Positions 40,786-53,455 of a DNA stretch of 60,000 nt are shown in pieces; position 1 is the stretch's first letter, and each line of letters opens with the position of its first letter. Made by a program: the position numbers and the translations under genes. This DNA comes from Lineus longissimus (lineage: Eukaryota > Nemertea > Pilidiophora > Heteronemertea > Lineidae): positions 15,280,953 to 15,340,952 of the forward strand of contig NC_088324.1 of NCBI RefSeq assembly GCF_910592395.1. The letters are read 5' to 3'. The notes under the pieces are model-generated. The model saw only the letters and a list, made by a program, of their open reading frames with translations, made no database searches and was not told the origin of the DNA.

Positions 40786-42765
40786 ACGTGGTGCTCGCCA
40801 TGTTTATCTGTTTACCCTAGGGGTAGTTCCTTTCACTGAACACTTGGCATCAATCGTGATGATTTTTTCTTCACGTTTATGAGACTAATTGCCTCCTTAA
40901 GGATAGAGTCTGGTTGTTAATTATATCGCTGCTGCTGGATGCCTTTAAGGGGCAACTGTTATCTAGGTGTAGCTAGAATGAATGTGGATACCCCTCTCAG
41001 CAGTACCCGGCACCCTGGACAACGGATCCTGTGCATAGAGGCATTTCAGGTAAGAGAAAGTACGGAACAATTTCGAACTGGAATCCAATCCAAGCACCTT
41101 GAGAGACCCTGATGTTTGGGCCAAGGCAGCAAGTAAAAAAAGGTTTCGTCACATGCAATGAAATGAAATTTATTGAAGGAGGAAGAAAAAACGCAACCCA
41201 TCGAAATCTGTACCTTGAGCCATATTGTCGAATCGAAGGCGTACACTCTCCCATTTAGGAGTCTTGAACGTAGCCCCCACGTGACAATGGCGGTTCTCCC
41301 TGGGGGAGAGGAGGGGAGGAGTCGTGTATGGGTGATAGGACAAACAGTTTTAACTAATAACATTCTGGCCTTTGAGTTGAACGTTTGTGGGACAAAGGGT
41401 TGACCTGCTGTTATTGAGAATGGCCGCGGGCCAGAATTGGGAGGCAGTGCCCAGTACAACACGCTGCTGAGGAAGTTAGGGGACTGTTCTGAGCTACTGC
41501 AGCACAGGGAGCGGTTTCTCTTTGACGAGCAAGGTCTAAGATATCAAAGCAGAGGATATTTCTATAAGTACGCTGATATGTAGCCACCTTGGCTCACACA
41601 CACATGTTCAGTTACCAATTGGACATGTGACGATGATAAATGACCGAAGATAATCTTGGGCTGGGCCAATCTGACACCTCACACGATATCTCTGCATCTT
41701 GGACTAAACAGTACATCTGGCGGTTAATATCTCAAATGAAGTTGAATATGAAAAAAAACCCGCGTTTTTTATCCTTTTGGATCAAAGCTCCCGCTTGGGA
41801 GACGCCATTTTTGTAAATCCGCACAGAAGCCCGTAATCGCCGGCTAGCTCTATTGTTTGCTGCAGGGTAGTTATGGCAGCGTTCGTGTCGTCTGCCCTCG
41901 GCGCTTCATCAGACGACAGCGTCCTGTCATTGATTGATGGTTTATTAAGGAGAAGCGGGTCCTTTGATCATTAATAGTCGACTGAAGTGACTGCTTAAAT
42001 CCATCACTCGCTATCTGTAATGAATTCATTGTTTTGATGTGCAGCGATATGCGCTCAGAAGTGTGAACGGTCGGCTAGGCAAATATTGTCCCAAGGGTCC
42101 ATATCGTTCATTCTAATGCATAGCTCTGCACTGCAATCATAGCACAATTCGATCCTGATTCGAGGTTGCGGCTATCTTGATTCGATTTGCTTGAAGCTTG
42201 GCTAAAAGATGATTCTAAACTCTTTGTGTATTGAGACGTTTTTGATAAGCTATTCATGCAGATGATGGGGAAGTTTTTCATCATTGAAAGACAACTTTCA
42301 TAATCTGATTGATACACTCGATGGAACCCTTCAAGTGTAACCCTTTCGCACCCTGAGTCAAGGAGTCATGGAGACTGTATGGATGCTCATCAATGGTATG
42401 GCCGATTAGCAAGAAACCTTTCATTTCTGATGTCCTTTCGCAGCCACTGTAGTGATGAGACATTCTTCCTGCACTGTAATCGCCGCAGCTGTTACGTCAG
42501 CATTCAATGATATGGAGTTCACGCGCAGTCATCCATGAGCTTGACTACCCCGATCCTCCACTACCAAAATACCATCCATTATTCCAGAAATGGGAGAAGT
42601 AGATCTACAGGAGGATCGGCATTGCTCAAAGATACTATTATAAATCAGAAACAGCACCAAACACCAATCATAACATCACTTGCACTACATCAAAGTCTCT
42701 TCAATTTAACCTTGAGATAGAACTCCAAATGGAAATGGAACTCTGATGAGAGCAACACAGGCGTA
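40786..42765. other. Intergenic region, no gene recognised
   Basis: A minus-strand frame of 138 codons (41046-41462) overlaps a plus-strand frame of 76 codons (41173-41403). Neither has a domain, repeat or splice pattern that favours it. Otherwise nothing notable. Confidence 0.35.
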
Positions 42766-43605
42766 GGGTCACTCAGTAACTTGGTGAACCTCTCGTAATC
42801 ATTAACGTAGAAGGCATCCAGAGCATACGCCGAGATTAGCAAAGTTACTACATCTTTTACACGCGTAAGAGGCACTCAGTGACTTGGCGAACCTACGCAA
42901 TCATCAACGTAGAAGGCATCCAGTGCATAGGCTGAGATTACCTTTTACACTCGTAAGACGGTCACTCAGTGACTTGGCGAATCTATACGCAATCATCAAC
43001 GTAGAAGGCCGCATCCAGTGAATAGGCTGAGATTATCTTTTACACTCGTAAGAAGGTCACTCAGTGACTTGGCGAACCTATACGCAATCATCAACGTAGA
43101 AGGCATCCAGTGCATAGGCTGAGATTACCTTTTACACTGGTAAGAAGGTCACTCAGTGACTTGGCGAACCTATACGCAATCATCAACGTAAAAGGCATCC
43201 AGTGCATAGGCTGAGATTACCTTTTACACTGGTAAGAAGGTCACAGAGACTTGGCGAACCTACGCAATCATCAACGTAGAAGGCATCCAGTGCATAGGCT
43301 GAGATTATCTTTTACACTGGTAAGAAGGTCACTCAGTGACTTGGTGAACCTATATGCAATCATCAACGTAGAAGGCATCCAGTGCATAGGCTGAAATTAT
43401 CTTTTACACTGGTAAGAAGGTCACAGAGACTTGGTGAACCTACGCAATCATCAACGTAGAAGGCATCCAGTGCATAGGCTGAGATTACCTTTTACACTGG
43501 TAAGAAGGTCACTCAGTGACTTGGTGAACCTATATGCAATCATCAACGTAGAATAAGGCATCCAGTGCATAGGCTGAGATTAGCAAAGCTACTACATCGT
43601 TTACA
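42766..43605. repeat. ~90-bp satellite array, nine units, with alternating variants
   Basis: Units contain GGTCACTCAGTGACTTGGCG, then AACCTATACGCAATCATCAA, then CGTAGAAGGCATCCAGTGCA, TAGGCTGAGATTA and CTTTTACAC. Starts lie at about 42766, 42873, 42963, 43058, 43150, 43242, 43330, 43422 and 43510. From 43150 on, 92-bp units with the palindrome GTCACTCAGTGAC alternate with 88-bp units reading GTCACAGAGAC, giving a ~180-bp higher-order repeat. The first and last units share an extra AGCAAAGYTACTACATC. Confidence 0.95.
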
Positions 43606-43655
43606 CTAGAATTTCAAAGAGTTAATCATTCAATCTTGCTCCTTTGAAATTCTAG
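43606..43655. repeat. Perfect 14-bp inverted repeat closing the satellite
   Basis: CTAGAATTTCAAAG at 43606-43619 and its exact reverse complement at 43642-43655, separated by 22 bases. It begins immediately after the last satellite unit. Confidence 0.9.
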
Positions 43656-45310
43656 CTGGGTACATCATCACATGCACCGCCAGTAAGCCAGCCTAATGAG
43701 TTAAAATGCATGTGCCGGCTGATTAAATTAATTCAAATACTCGAAGCGTCACACCTATAAGGTATTCAGAGAGAGTCTTGCTCAATAGTTGATTTGCATT
43801 ATTAAAACTGGTTCGATATATTGGATGTGATGAATAATTATTCAGGATATCCGATTAATGGAGTCAACCATGGTGTTGGCCATTTGCAGGCGAACGCGAG
43901 TTCATGTCAGGTACGGCTGACTGCTTGATATGTGGATGCAAGTACGTGTATAAGGTGCATAAGGTATTTAGGGTGATTACCCAAGGAAATTTATATCGTG
44001 AATTGAGTACGCGTTCATGGAATCATTACTTCGAGCAATGCAGTTTCCTATAAAGTTACACCCAGTTCTCTACTGCTGTTCCCAGATGTTGGCATGGCGC
44101 ATCTGGAAAGCGGTTGATACTGGTGAATTCGAAAAAATAAGATATGAAATTAGGCTAGAGCTGAATTAGTGGAATCAGTTACCCCAGTCCGATGCAGTAT
44201 CTTAGTACAAAGAAGGCCACTAACATGCGAAACACACCTCGGTACAAATTGTACTAACGCCTTTACCGTGGCATTTCTTTGACAAAGCCAGTAACTGAAT
44301 AACGTTTTCAATATTTTAATTCATCACAAATGTATTCCTCCAAACTATTTTTGTCCAAGAACTCAACCATCGCCAGAATCATTAATCCATCGAATTCATT
44401 GTGATTTATGTAGTGATAACAGGACACTACAGAGTAGGACAAAAGGACATGACTGTGACACAATATGGCACAAAAGCTTGGTACAGCAGCATAGTAAATT
44501 ACTGACAGAATCTGCACATATATCCGAGATGATTGTTTATGATATCATAAATGTAATGCCGACTTTTGTTCCAGACTTGTTTCAGATTGTCTCACTCGTT
44601 TGATGGTCACATTATATGAGTAGATTTTTAAGTGCATGAAATGTATTTATGCTCTGATGTGGGGGACAAGTAGTACGAGATTTCCGAAAAAGGTGGGGAG
44701 ATATTTACTGGTTGCTACCATCCTGAGCTTCAGGTTTTTGATACTCCTACGTCCCATACAAAATAGTAATAGCGAGAGCTGGAGCATATGGAAAACCACT
44801 GGGTGCCGAGGATGGGTTGCTACATGTATATGCCTTGTTGACACACGAGTTTTATGCTTGTGAACAAACTTGGCTTTGGTTGAATCTGTGAACTTGATAA
44901 AAGCCACTTGTGGGAACGATTGGTTACTTATAAGAAAGGATTCATATACGTTTGTAAGAATGAGCAGATGATTTTATGAAATCACAACTGATTCGATTGA
45001 CAGTGTATGAAAGATCGAATGCTGTCTATACCAAACTTTAAGAATCTCTCTCTTCTAAAAGAACATCGGAATTATCAATCAAAATATGTATAGGTTCATG
45101 GTTCAATTGGTTAATAAAGTTGTTCTTAGAAGCATACTACACAAATATACATCTGATCTGTTGTATACTTACTCTGCCACAAGATCATGTCTTGCAAGTC
45201 GCATTCATCACAAACCAAACAAAAGTTAGGAATTTCAACAAAACCTATTGAAACTTAGACGTACAGAGATGTGTTCTGTACAATGGAAGTTCGTTTAATA
45301 TCATGTAGAA
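43656..45310. other. Intergenic region, no gene recognised
   Basis: AT-rich sequence with short unsupported frames only. No repeats or RNA genes seen. Confidence 0.4.
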
Positions 45311-47093
45311 ATGTCTCCTGTCGAAGTCTTAAAGTTGTGGGTGCCTTTCATGGGAACTGACCCGTGGGAGAAGGAGGCAAGACTGAGGCGTTTTGTATAC
45401 CAACTCCGCATAAATTGGCCATATGAATTCTATGCAAGGACAGCTAACTGTCTGTTAGGCTGGACCAATGCTATTTCTTCGTTTGACAGATTGCCATGGC
45501 ATGGCAGAGAGAACCCTGTGAGCTATGGGAAAGCCAGCCGTGTGGAAGCAAAGAGGAACCAGTGAAGACAAGCTCATTCATTTCCACCACTGGTCCGAAT
45601 ACTAGACCTAATAATTTCCAACCAAAAAAAAGTCGAGAAGAAGATAAAGAAGACGAGAACAGGAAGGAGAGGCTGGATAAGTGACGAGTTCCTTGAATTA
45701 TGCATGATACAAACTTCTACATGGATGTTATATCAATAAAGAAGCAAATAGCAAAGCACTCGACAAATGAAAACGCTTGGAGTTCATGAAATACACATTC
45801 TATAGACTTTTACGTGGACGACCTTGTGATCTTTCATTTAGAGGCTCTTCGCAAGTTGATTATCTGACGAACCAAGACTTTTAGAGGAGAATCCCAAGAA
45901 AAGATCCTCTAAATGTTCTTGGCCTTACGTGATATACATGTACGACCGGAGATGATATCTGCAGTAAAGAGGCCAATCATTGTACAAGTCACATTCTGGG
46001 GACAAAACACAAAGCCTCGGCACCGTCCCAACCATCACAATCACTCTATCTATGGCATTTGCAGTCTAGCAGCAATAGAATCCATGTCTCGACCATAGAA
46101 AGTCTGTAGCGCTTTCTAAGGGATATTCCTGAGCAATGGGATAGCATTGACCTGAGAAGACGAATAGTCCACGGGGCAGAGTTGGACTGAGACTGTCGTA
46201 TGTTAGCGTCTCAATAAAGTAACTCGCCAAGTTCAATGGGACCACATGAGAATGTTCCTTTTGAGTGAATTTTTCAAAACTTATTTTAGGGAATGCTCCT
46301 TTATATGTTTTTGAATGGCATTCAGTTGAAAATATGCTTGCCTTTTCAGACGGTCACCTTTTTTTCTGTGTAGATTTTGATTTAGATAGTGCTATAAATT
46401 TTCACTTGCACCGATAATTCTCCACATGGCATAGAAATGGATTGGAACAGTTAAATTTTGAATTGTGTATTTTCTGGTGGCAACAGTTTGAAAATGCAAT
46501 AACTGCACTACAGAATTCAAGAAGAACTGAAGCATTCATGACACCTAATGACCTATATTTTCTGCAAGACAAAATGCACCATCCAATAAACTGCATTACT
46601 GTACTTCTTTAACATCACACGTCTGCCGGTTGTTTGCAAGAGGAAAGTAAATATTCATGGAAATATCTAAAATGCATTTGAAATGAGGCCACTTAAGGAT
46701 ACGGTTTAGCGATGATATGGGGTTGGTCTTCTGACATGTTCCAACAAACCTGGGATTCTTCTTTAGGTCTATAGCTTGAATCATCCTATTACCTTTTAAG
46801 CACACAAGCAGAAATATCTTGGTCTGCATTCTAGAATCTTAACAGCCACGAGTCTCACTGATGACCACAGTCACCGTGATACTATTCTGCGATGGTTTCG
46901 AGACTATTCAGGTTTATGTTTCATCATTCAAATAGAGCAAACTGCTTCAGTCACCTTCTGACCTTCCCAGCACATTAGTATGGATGATATACTGGTGTTG
47001 ACACCCCAGAAGGATATTGCTCGACTAAAGGGAATACGAAAGAAGATGTTTGCATGTTGTTCCCGATTGTATCTGCAGTTAGCAGTATTCAAG
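45311..47093 (+). CDS. Candidate two-exon model of an unrecognised gene (partial)
   Basis: Exon one, 45311-45517, begins with ATG (TAGAAATGTC, A at -3) and runs 69 codons to AACCCT|GTGAGC. It has a basic and aromatic composition, including WEKEARLRRFVYQLRINW. Exon two, 46971-47093, follows acceptor CCTTCCCAG and runs 41 codons to TTCAAG|GTGAGC, including DILVLTPQKDIARLKGIRKK. Both exons are phase 0, so they can be joined, but that is only compatibility, not proof. If exon one is not spliced, its own frame stops at 45565, and an overlapping frame with a Lys/Glu/Arg-rich tail continues to 45684. No family is recognised. Confidence 0.25.
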
Positions 47094-48354
47094 GTGAGCC
47101 AAGGGACTGAGGTCACAGTGAAAGGAAGGTAATTTTTAAAGATCTAATTAGACATAACGTTTTAACATTTACGAATTGGAACGTATTCATTCAGCAGAAT
47201 TACCGGATCCAAAGGAAGCTTTTAACATTGATGACACTGACTTTAGCAGAAGAATGTAGGAAATAGAACATTAATTCTAACTGCAACAACATCAAAAACG
47301 ACCTGACCTGGTACCAAGGAGCATTTTCCAGAAGATTCAGAAACATGTCTCTAACACGGCACTTTAAAGGACCATGAACCAGTCATGTTCCTCTAAAATG
47401 CCTCCTAATCTTACATTGTCCCCGGCATCTTCAACAGCCAAGCAGGGTCGGGGCTCTCGACTGGACTCTATTACCAAACCAAGCATTACATAAGACTGAC
47501 CACAAACGTGACAAAATAGCTAGTTCAAATTACCTCCCTTTGACCTCGTGTCATGTTGCATCCAATGTGAACCTTTGAGCCCTGTATTTGCTGGGAAGAA
47601 GAAAGGGGCCAGACCACAGGATGGAACCCTTTTAGAGTGGGAGTACCAGCAGCAGGTGGTTGGCGCTCGGTTTGAGTTTAATGAAGCAATACCCCACATT
47701 TCATACAGGAGGATAACCGTTAATAACGAGTTTAGAACAGCACGAGTTGAAAGCAGTTGCAATATTTGGCGAAGAGAAACTGTTTTGGAAGTTTGGGCGA
47801 TAAGAGGTAACTATGAATGGTAAAAAAGATTGGATTTGGCTGTTTTCAACTTCGTTCAATGTTTTTCATCAAGCTTTGAAAACATGTCGCCTTTGGGATA
47901 AAAAGGAAGGATATAGCAGACGTGGACACCTTCTTTCCTATTCCCTTTACCTGCAGATTTACCAAAAGATGGCCGGCTGATATATTTTTGGTGTTACCTT
48001 ACAAATAGTGAACACATTTTTCGAGATGGGGAGTATACACGATTGAAGATAGTTTCTGACAAGAATTGCAGTTAGCAGGTGGTGTGATGGATGGTGGCAG
48101 AATTGCTATTTGCTCAGAATTGGCCTCAAAACGAAAAAAAAGTTACGTTCACTGTAGATGTGATGACTATCCGATATCTACCTACAGCGCGCCCGAAGAT
48201 ACCATATGCATCAGCAGTTACTACAACGTACATGTACATCAGACCGATTCCATTTCACATTCAATTTAGCGAAAGCAAAAATGTGGACACAGAGGGGTGA
48301 TTATGAATTCCCTAAACTGTGCTACAAATATCTAGTTAGTTGGTAAATGCATAC
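47094..48354. other. Region with open but unassigned frames
   Basis: A 91-codon plus frame at 47548-47823 and overlapping plus frames at 48066-48300 are moderately protein-like but lack recognisable motifs. TGTATTTGCTGGGAAG near 47581 resembles, inverted, the CCCAGCAAAC terminus of the 13.58/16.2-kb repeats. No gene call is made. Confidence 0.25.
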
Positions 48355-48920
48355 ATACCGACTCCTAACACGTAGATGAGCGTATTTGGTATCGTTCCAC
48401 ATCGTCTAGCAGACCATCCTGGGACATCCAACCGTTGCCATGGAGTCGAGGATCGGCAGACGACATAAAACAAATTTCGGTGTCGAGGATTCGAAACGAA
48501 GGCTGTTGAATCCGCCATTGCGTAAGATAGCAGCGTCCTTGCCCTGGAGAGAAACAAAATGGCGGCGATAAGCGTCGATTTCACAGATCTGACCAGCAGG
48601 TGACTTTGCGTGGTTGTGAGGCTGTGTCCTTTCGCAGACGGCCGCCGCCATTGTCCTCGAGCACCTGCTGCTTGGAATGGACCGCAGGGGCTGCATCATA
48701 GAGCGTACTCCATGCAACGTACGCGGCCTCTCAAATAGATGACCACTGCGGCTTAGCGTCAGCCCTCGCCATTGACAATATCGTCTGCAGCACAGAAAGA
48801 CACAAGATTCACCCTTATTTCGGGACAGTGCTCACTCAACAAGGTCCTGTCCGGCCGCGAAAACACCCCGAAATAACCCAAAGCGACTCGCGCAGCGTTC
48901 CGGAAAAATAACTTCTATGC
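48355..48920. promoter_or_regulatory. CpG-rich promoter-like island
   Basis: CpG dinucleotides are dense here and scarce in flanking DNA. The YY1-type word CAAAATGGCGGC (plus strand, near 48556-48567) sits where housekeeping starts often lie. ATGs in strong contexts occur on both strands: plus ATGGCGGCGATAAGC at 48559, ending at donor AGCAG|GTGACT; minus ATGGCGGATTC at 48518 and ATGGCGGCGGCC near 48652. This suggests a (possibly bidirectional) transcription start region. Confidence 0.4.
48359..48518 (-). other. Candidate minus-strand first coding exon from the CpG island
   Basis: ATG at 48518 in context CGCAATGGCGG runs 53 codons to GGAGTCG|GTATGT (donor). It reads MADSTAFVSNPRHRNLF at the start and TIPNTLIYVLGV at the end; the latter could begin a membrane segment. 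No downstream exon was identified, and a competing plus-strand first exon (48559-48599) starts within 45 bp. Confidence 0.25.
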
Positions 48921-50086
48921 GAGCATTCATTCTGTTTGATGGCTGGTGATAGATAGCCTTCTGAAGCTTTTGTCATACAAATGATATTGCATTCGGGCCA
49001 CTGTCAGATGGCAGAAAGGTAGCAACGTGTTTTAACTCTTGTTGGGGGAAATGTAGGCTAAAACCTGTTTGGAATGTCTGGCATGATGGTTTTGCAATAT
49101 TATTCAAAGTTTGAATTTGAAATTTTTAATGATGGTATTTGCTGGCGAGATTTCTTGCCAAGTACAGACATGACCATTCGCTGGAAAGCTCTTGATAAGC
49201 ACTTTCTAATGATACCAATCGCTAACAAATTAATTTTATTTCGAAAAAGAGAAAACTTTAAAACAAATCTTATTCACCACCTGCCTGTAAAGTACTAATT
49301 GAGAACAATTTTAAAATTGTCCAAAATTATTGACGTGACCATTCGTCTAAAAACTCGCTGTGAGCACTCCTAATGGTGCCATCTGTGACATACGTGATTC
49401 TAGTTCGGAGTGATATTTCTCAAAACAGCACCTCTCCTCAAGGGTTAATCCTGTGCTGCACGCACTAATACCTCAAGTGGACGATTAGAGATGATACTGT
49501 GTATTTGTCAAACAATTAACGCCATCCATTCCAGCAATGAAGTCAACGACACGAGTTAATAAAGAAAGATAGCTAGAGGCAGAGTTCGAGTGACGCTGGT
49601 CATTTCGAAGAGCTGCTCGAATCTGTCGAGGCAGATGTGTGCTGATTGTCAGAGAGTAGCATTTGATTGGAGGACAAATGAGGTACACTGGAACCCCCAA
49701 AAGAGTGGCTGTATCATTGCCACCTCATCATGAGTACAGTAATTGAGTCCATCGTTATGGAGAATTTTGAATTGAAATAACTCTTGATCTCGATGTTGGA
49801 GCTTTTTTCAATTATTTTCACTGGAGCATAACTTTTGATGACATATGGTTCGAACCTATGTAAAAAGTAATCTAGAATTTTTAAAATATTTGCCTAATAT
49901 AAAATTCGTATGATTTGAAAAAACATGTTAACACCCAACCAGTGCATAATGAGGACATTCAATTTTTTAAAAGGAGTTTTTTCGAGTACAATTCATTACG
50001 TTTGAGTGACCTGGTGGGTGCATGGGTCTGGGCTGAGCTCCCTCACTAGCCAGCCTGACAACGCCCAGACTAACCCTAGATACCAG
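48921..50086. other. Intergenic region, nothing recognised
   Basis: AT-rich, with short unsupported frames. Confidence 0.4.
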
Positions 50087-50094
50087 TATAAAAG
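50087..50094 (+). promoter_or_regulatory. TATA box candidate
   Basis: TATAAAAG preceded by GATACCAG and followed about 30 bp later by GTCTCAACACGG, an arrangement like a TATA-driven core promoter. The first ATG downstream (in GAATACATGCTC) gives a frame of only nine codons. No transcript is otherwise supported. Confidence 0.3.
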
Positions 50095-51012
50095 GCAGTT
50101 GCTAAGTCTCAACACGGCAGACAGCCTAACATACTGAATACATGCTCAACTCTCTTTACATCTCGCCCTGAACATAACCTCAAGTCATAAACTTAAAATT
50201 TCGAAATTCTTCAAAACACTTTCACATTCACCTACAATATGCACAAGCATGTACGTGTACCTTTCCAATTATTTAAATTCACTTTCACAGTGATAAACAA
50301 CGGAAACAATGACCTACCCATCCCACAAAAAAATTACAATTGTGCCTAAAGTTCTGCTGTGGCGATTTTTAACAATGCCGAATGAACTATTTCATTTTCT
50401 ATTCATTTTAAACGACAAGCATGACCCGCTTGTACATGACTTGTTACTGCAAGTTAAATATTTATACCGGCTTTTAATTTTTTTATGTCATTCTCCACGC
50501 ACCAGTGGACACACTCTCGTGATAAATTGACTCTGACAACCCTATAGCCGACTGACTTCATTTTGTCATAGAGTGGATAATGGCGAATATGCAAATGAGG
50601 AATGTGCCCTAGACAGGAACTAGTTTACAGCGACATCTATGGACCATGCGGGGCGTGGCAAGAAGTTCAGATACAGAGATTCCTCTTGGAGGCCAAAAAT
50701 GGCTTGATTTTGGTCTAGATCTGCCTCCGTGATGTTGGGTGACGAATTGTTAATATAAGTGTTGATCGAATTCGAAATTTCAAAACCGTTTTATAATATC
50801 TCATAAGTCGATCAAACAATGGCGATATGTTAGTATTCTTGTTCGATATGAGCAGCTGTAGGTATTTATTCGCATGTCATAGCACCCGCATCTTACATGA
50901 GAGACGATCTAGACAACATTATTGACCAAGAATAAAGGAAACGGTTTTCGATTTCACATCAAACATTTTTATACACTCATGTTTGTATAACCTGTTCTGT
51001 TGTCGGACACAG

Positions 51013-51122
51013 TTTGTTTTGGCGGCGCCATGGCCTACATGGTGTCTACAATGGCATTTCCTAACCAACCCCCTGTGGTCCAGTCATACGAGAAATGGAA
51101 TACACTTCATCGCAATACATGA
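51013..51122 (+). other. Candidate terminal exon or 30-codon microprotein
   Basis: The acceptor-like CCTGTTCTGTTGTCGGACACAG (pyrimidine tract plus CAG) precedes a frame reading CFGGAMAYMVSTMAFPNQPP and ending HRNT-stop. It contains an ATG in near-ideal context (GGCGCCATGG) at 51030. Unrecognised; it could be a last exon, a microprotein or chance. Confidence 0.2.
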
Positions 51123-52738
51123 TATGATACATGAAGGAAAACGGCCATTTTGCAATTCCCGAAAGCAGACTTTTCGAATTTCCGATCGTATCGTCCAATC
51201 AGCAGTGCCGTTTTCTGCATCACCGGTGCAGGCATCAGGAATTAACCAATCGGAAGGTGCCTATTTGAACAATTTTGACGATACAATGCTTGTAGAATGA
51301 AATCAAAACCACCCACATTTTACTATTTGATCCAGCATAGCAGCAGAGTTTGCTGAAAATTATATATCCGGACATTTTTTCGAGAAATTTCGATTTCGTC
51401 CGATAAATGTCATATTTTCATAGTCATCTGGATCCGCGCACCACACAGAAAGCTGTCAGCACAGTTTACATCCATAAATCATATACATATCTAGGTCCTA
51501 ATTATTCATTAAATGAATTCGCGCAGTGAAACCGGGAATGATTAATCAATGACGTCACATGCATAAATTATGACATCACAGGATGTCATGCATTATTGAT
51601 AAAGGATCCACGTGCTGTGAAATGCGTAATGAATATGCTGAATCGACATTTAACATACTTTACATTAAAAATTTTATTCGTGAGACTTTTTTCAGGGAAA
51701 TCAATACATTTTTTCAGCTTCTTGGGCGCGGCAGGTCATTAACTATTTATCCCAATTGGCTTGACAAGGCATACTGTACCATGCATCCATATTTCTAATC
51801 CTGCACTTTAAATTATGCATACTATATAAGCAGTCATTTAGGTGTAGTAGCTGTTCGACATGCATGCATGGCATTATTCCTGGGAGATAATTAGGCGAGT
51901 AGCATTTTTTTGACAAAGACTGAAATGTACATTTCATCAGCAATATGGACGAGTGTTCTGTTGGTGTCTGTTAACGGCCACGAAGTCGTTAAAACATAAA
52001 ATTCGGTCCCAAAGATTTGGAGTTACATCAGGTGCAACACGCCCAATTGTTACGCAAGACTCATGGTGATTACCAAAAAGGTGCCAGGTGGAGTTTTGAA
52101 AGTGACAGACCTTTAACCGCCCGATGAAGGTCACTGTAAGGTCACACTCGGCGCCATATTCAATACGCTGATAATTTACCATCGATAATGTTTTATGTCA
52201 TCATCACTTTGTAACAAATTTAATGTGTAAACATGGTTCGCCATTGACCACGGGCACCCACTCGTCAGCGTATTTACATATTGACATTAAATCGATCACT
52301 GATTCCATGCAAAATGGACAGTTCCCTATTTTTGATATCATCATTGGAAATCACTATTGAATTCGAGGTTTAGAGTTCGCCTGCGCGCAATGTGTAAATC
52401 TTGAAATGGCCATAACAGAGCCGTTTCAACAATGATGGCTTATGTTTGGTTAAGCTTAATGTCCGTATGGTCGAACATTGCAGAAATTACTAGTAAATGA
52501 AAAAGACCCAAACATAATATTGTCACAAAAGTAGAAACCATGCATAACCCGACAACCCCATCCATTGTCCACACCGTGTATTTTTTCTTATCATACGCTA
52601 TCGATTTCACCAATTCATTTTCTGTAACCTAAACCTAATCCCGGGGGCCTGCCACTGCGCCTCCTGAAAACACGACATCAAAATCACATTTAGCTTCCAA
52701 AACCACTCTTTTGACCCCGGGACAGAACATAACACACA
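51123..52738. other. Intergenic region, nothing recognised
   Basis: Only short frames without supporting features. Several ATTA-rich homeodomain-type words occur, but none is arranged distinctively. Confidence 0.35.
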
Positions 52739-53455
52739 ATGAGAAAATCAAATTTGTTATCAGTTGCGGCGTTTTTGACCTCCGCCCAAGGAGAGCTCCT
52801 GGACAATGCTCGTATGTTATTTTTAGCCAATCGCGTGCCGCCTTTTCCAGCCCCCGATTGCCAGATTGGTTATTTTAACCCAGGGCAACAAAGGATTATC
52901 TGTAGGACACTCAGACTCTTTTTATCTCGGCCAAACCGTGTGTTTTGATATAGCCTTATTCCGCGGTCATTATGGGCATAAAGGCTCCTTAACCATGGGT
53001 TATTGTATTAGTCTGAAACGCGCAACAACCATATCAAAGGTCCCATTGGGATTACAGCATACTGCAGAAATTACTCCCTGTTATCTTGAATGAAACTTGG
53101 TAATATCCTCCACACGGAGAAGTGATATTCTGCAAGGCATACTTAAATGCTGTGTGTCCCTTTTCGCCCTGTAACCAACGCGCTGCACTTATTCCATCTA
53201 CCTTTGGGACCAAAGCATATTGTGGTAATTATTTCTTGGTTGGGCTTGCACGAAACCTATTATTTCTCAGATTTATTTCCTTACAACCTTCAAGGGAGTA
53301 TAAGCACTGTTGTCTGCTTATTACTGAGTGGTGGTGACAGTATACCTGTCACATCGTTTCTCTCTAAGATAGTTACGAATTCGACGGGGAATTCGACCAG
53401 AAACCTACCTGAAAGCAATATGGTGTTAATTCTTATTGTTATCGGCTTACTATAA
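52739..53455 (+). pseudogene. Frame-broken reading frame for a secreted or membrane-anchored-type protein
   Basis: An ATG at 52739 opens a signal-like N-terminus (MRKSNLLSVAAFLTSAQG). Protein-like sequence then continues in a second frame over about 52866-53093, a third over 53122-53337 (with paired Cys), and a fourth segment to 53455 holding N-glycosylation sequons (NST) and the hydrophobic end MVLILIVIGLL-stop, as in GPI-anchor or tail-anchor signals. At least two or three frameshifts separate the parts. It may be a decayed single-exon gene, or an intact gene with assembly errors. Family unrecognised; no repaired sequence is given. Confidence 0.35.

Noticed and set aside
41046-41462. 138-codon minus frame overlapping a 76-codon plus frame
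   Set aside because: Neither frame has a motif, signal, repeat or splice support, and antisense openness argues for chance.
42766-43605. Possible CRISPR or tRNA array
   Set aside because: Units are conserved along their whole length with no unique spacers, and no tRNA boxes are present.
49844-49860. GGTTCGAAC word resembling a tRNA B-box
   Set aside because: No A-box or acceptor-stem complement is found at the right distance.
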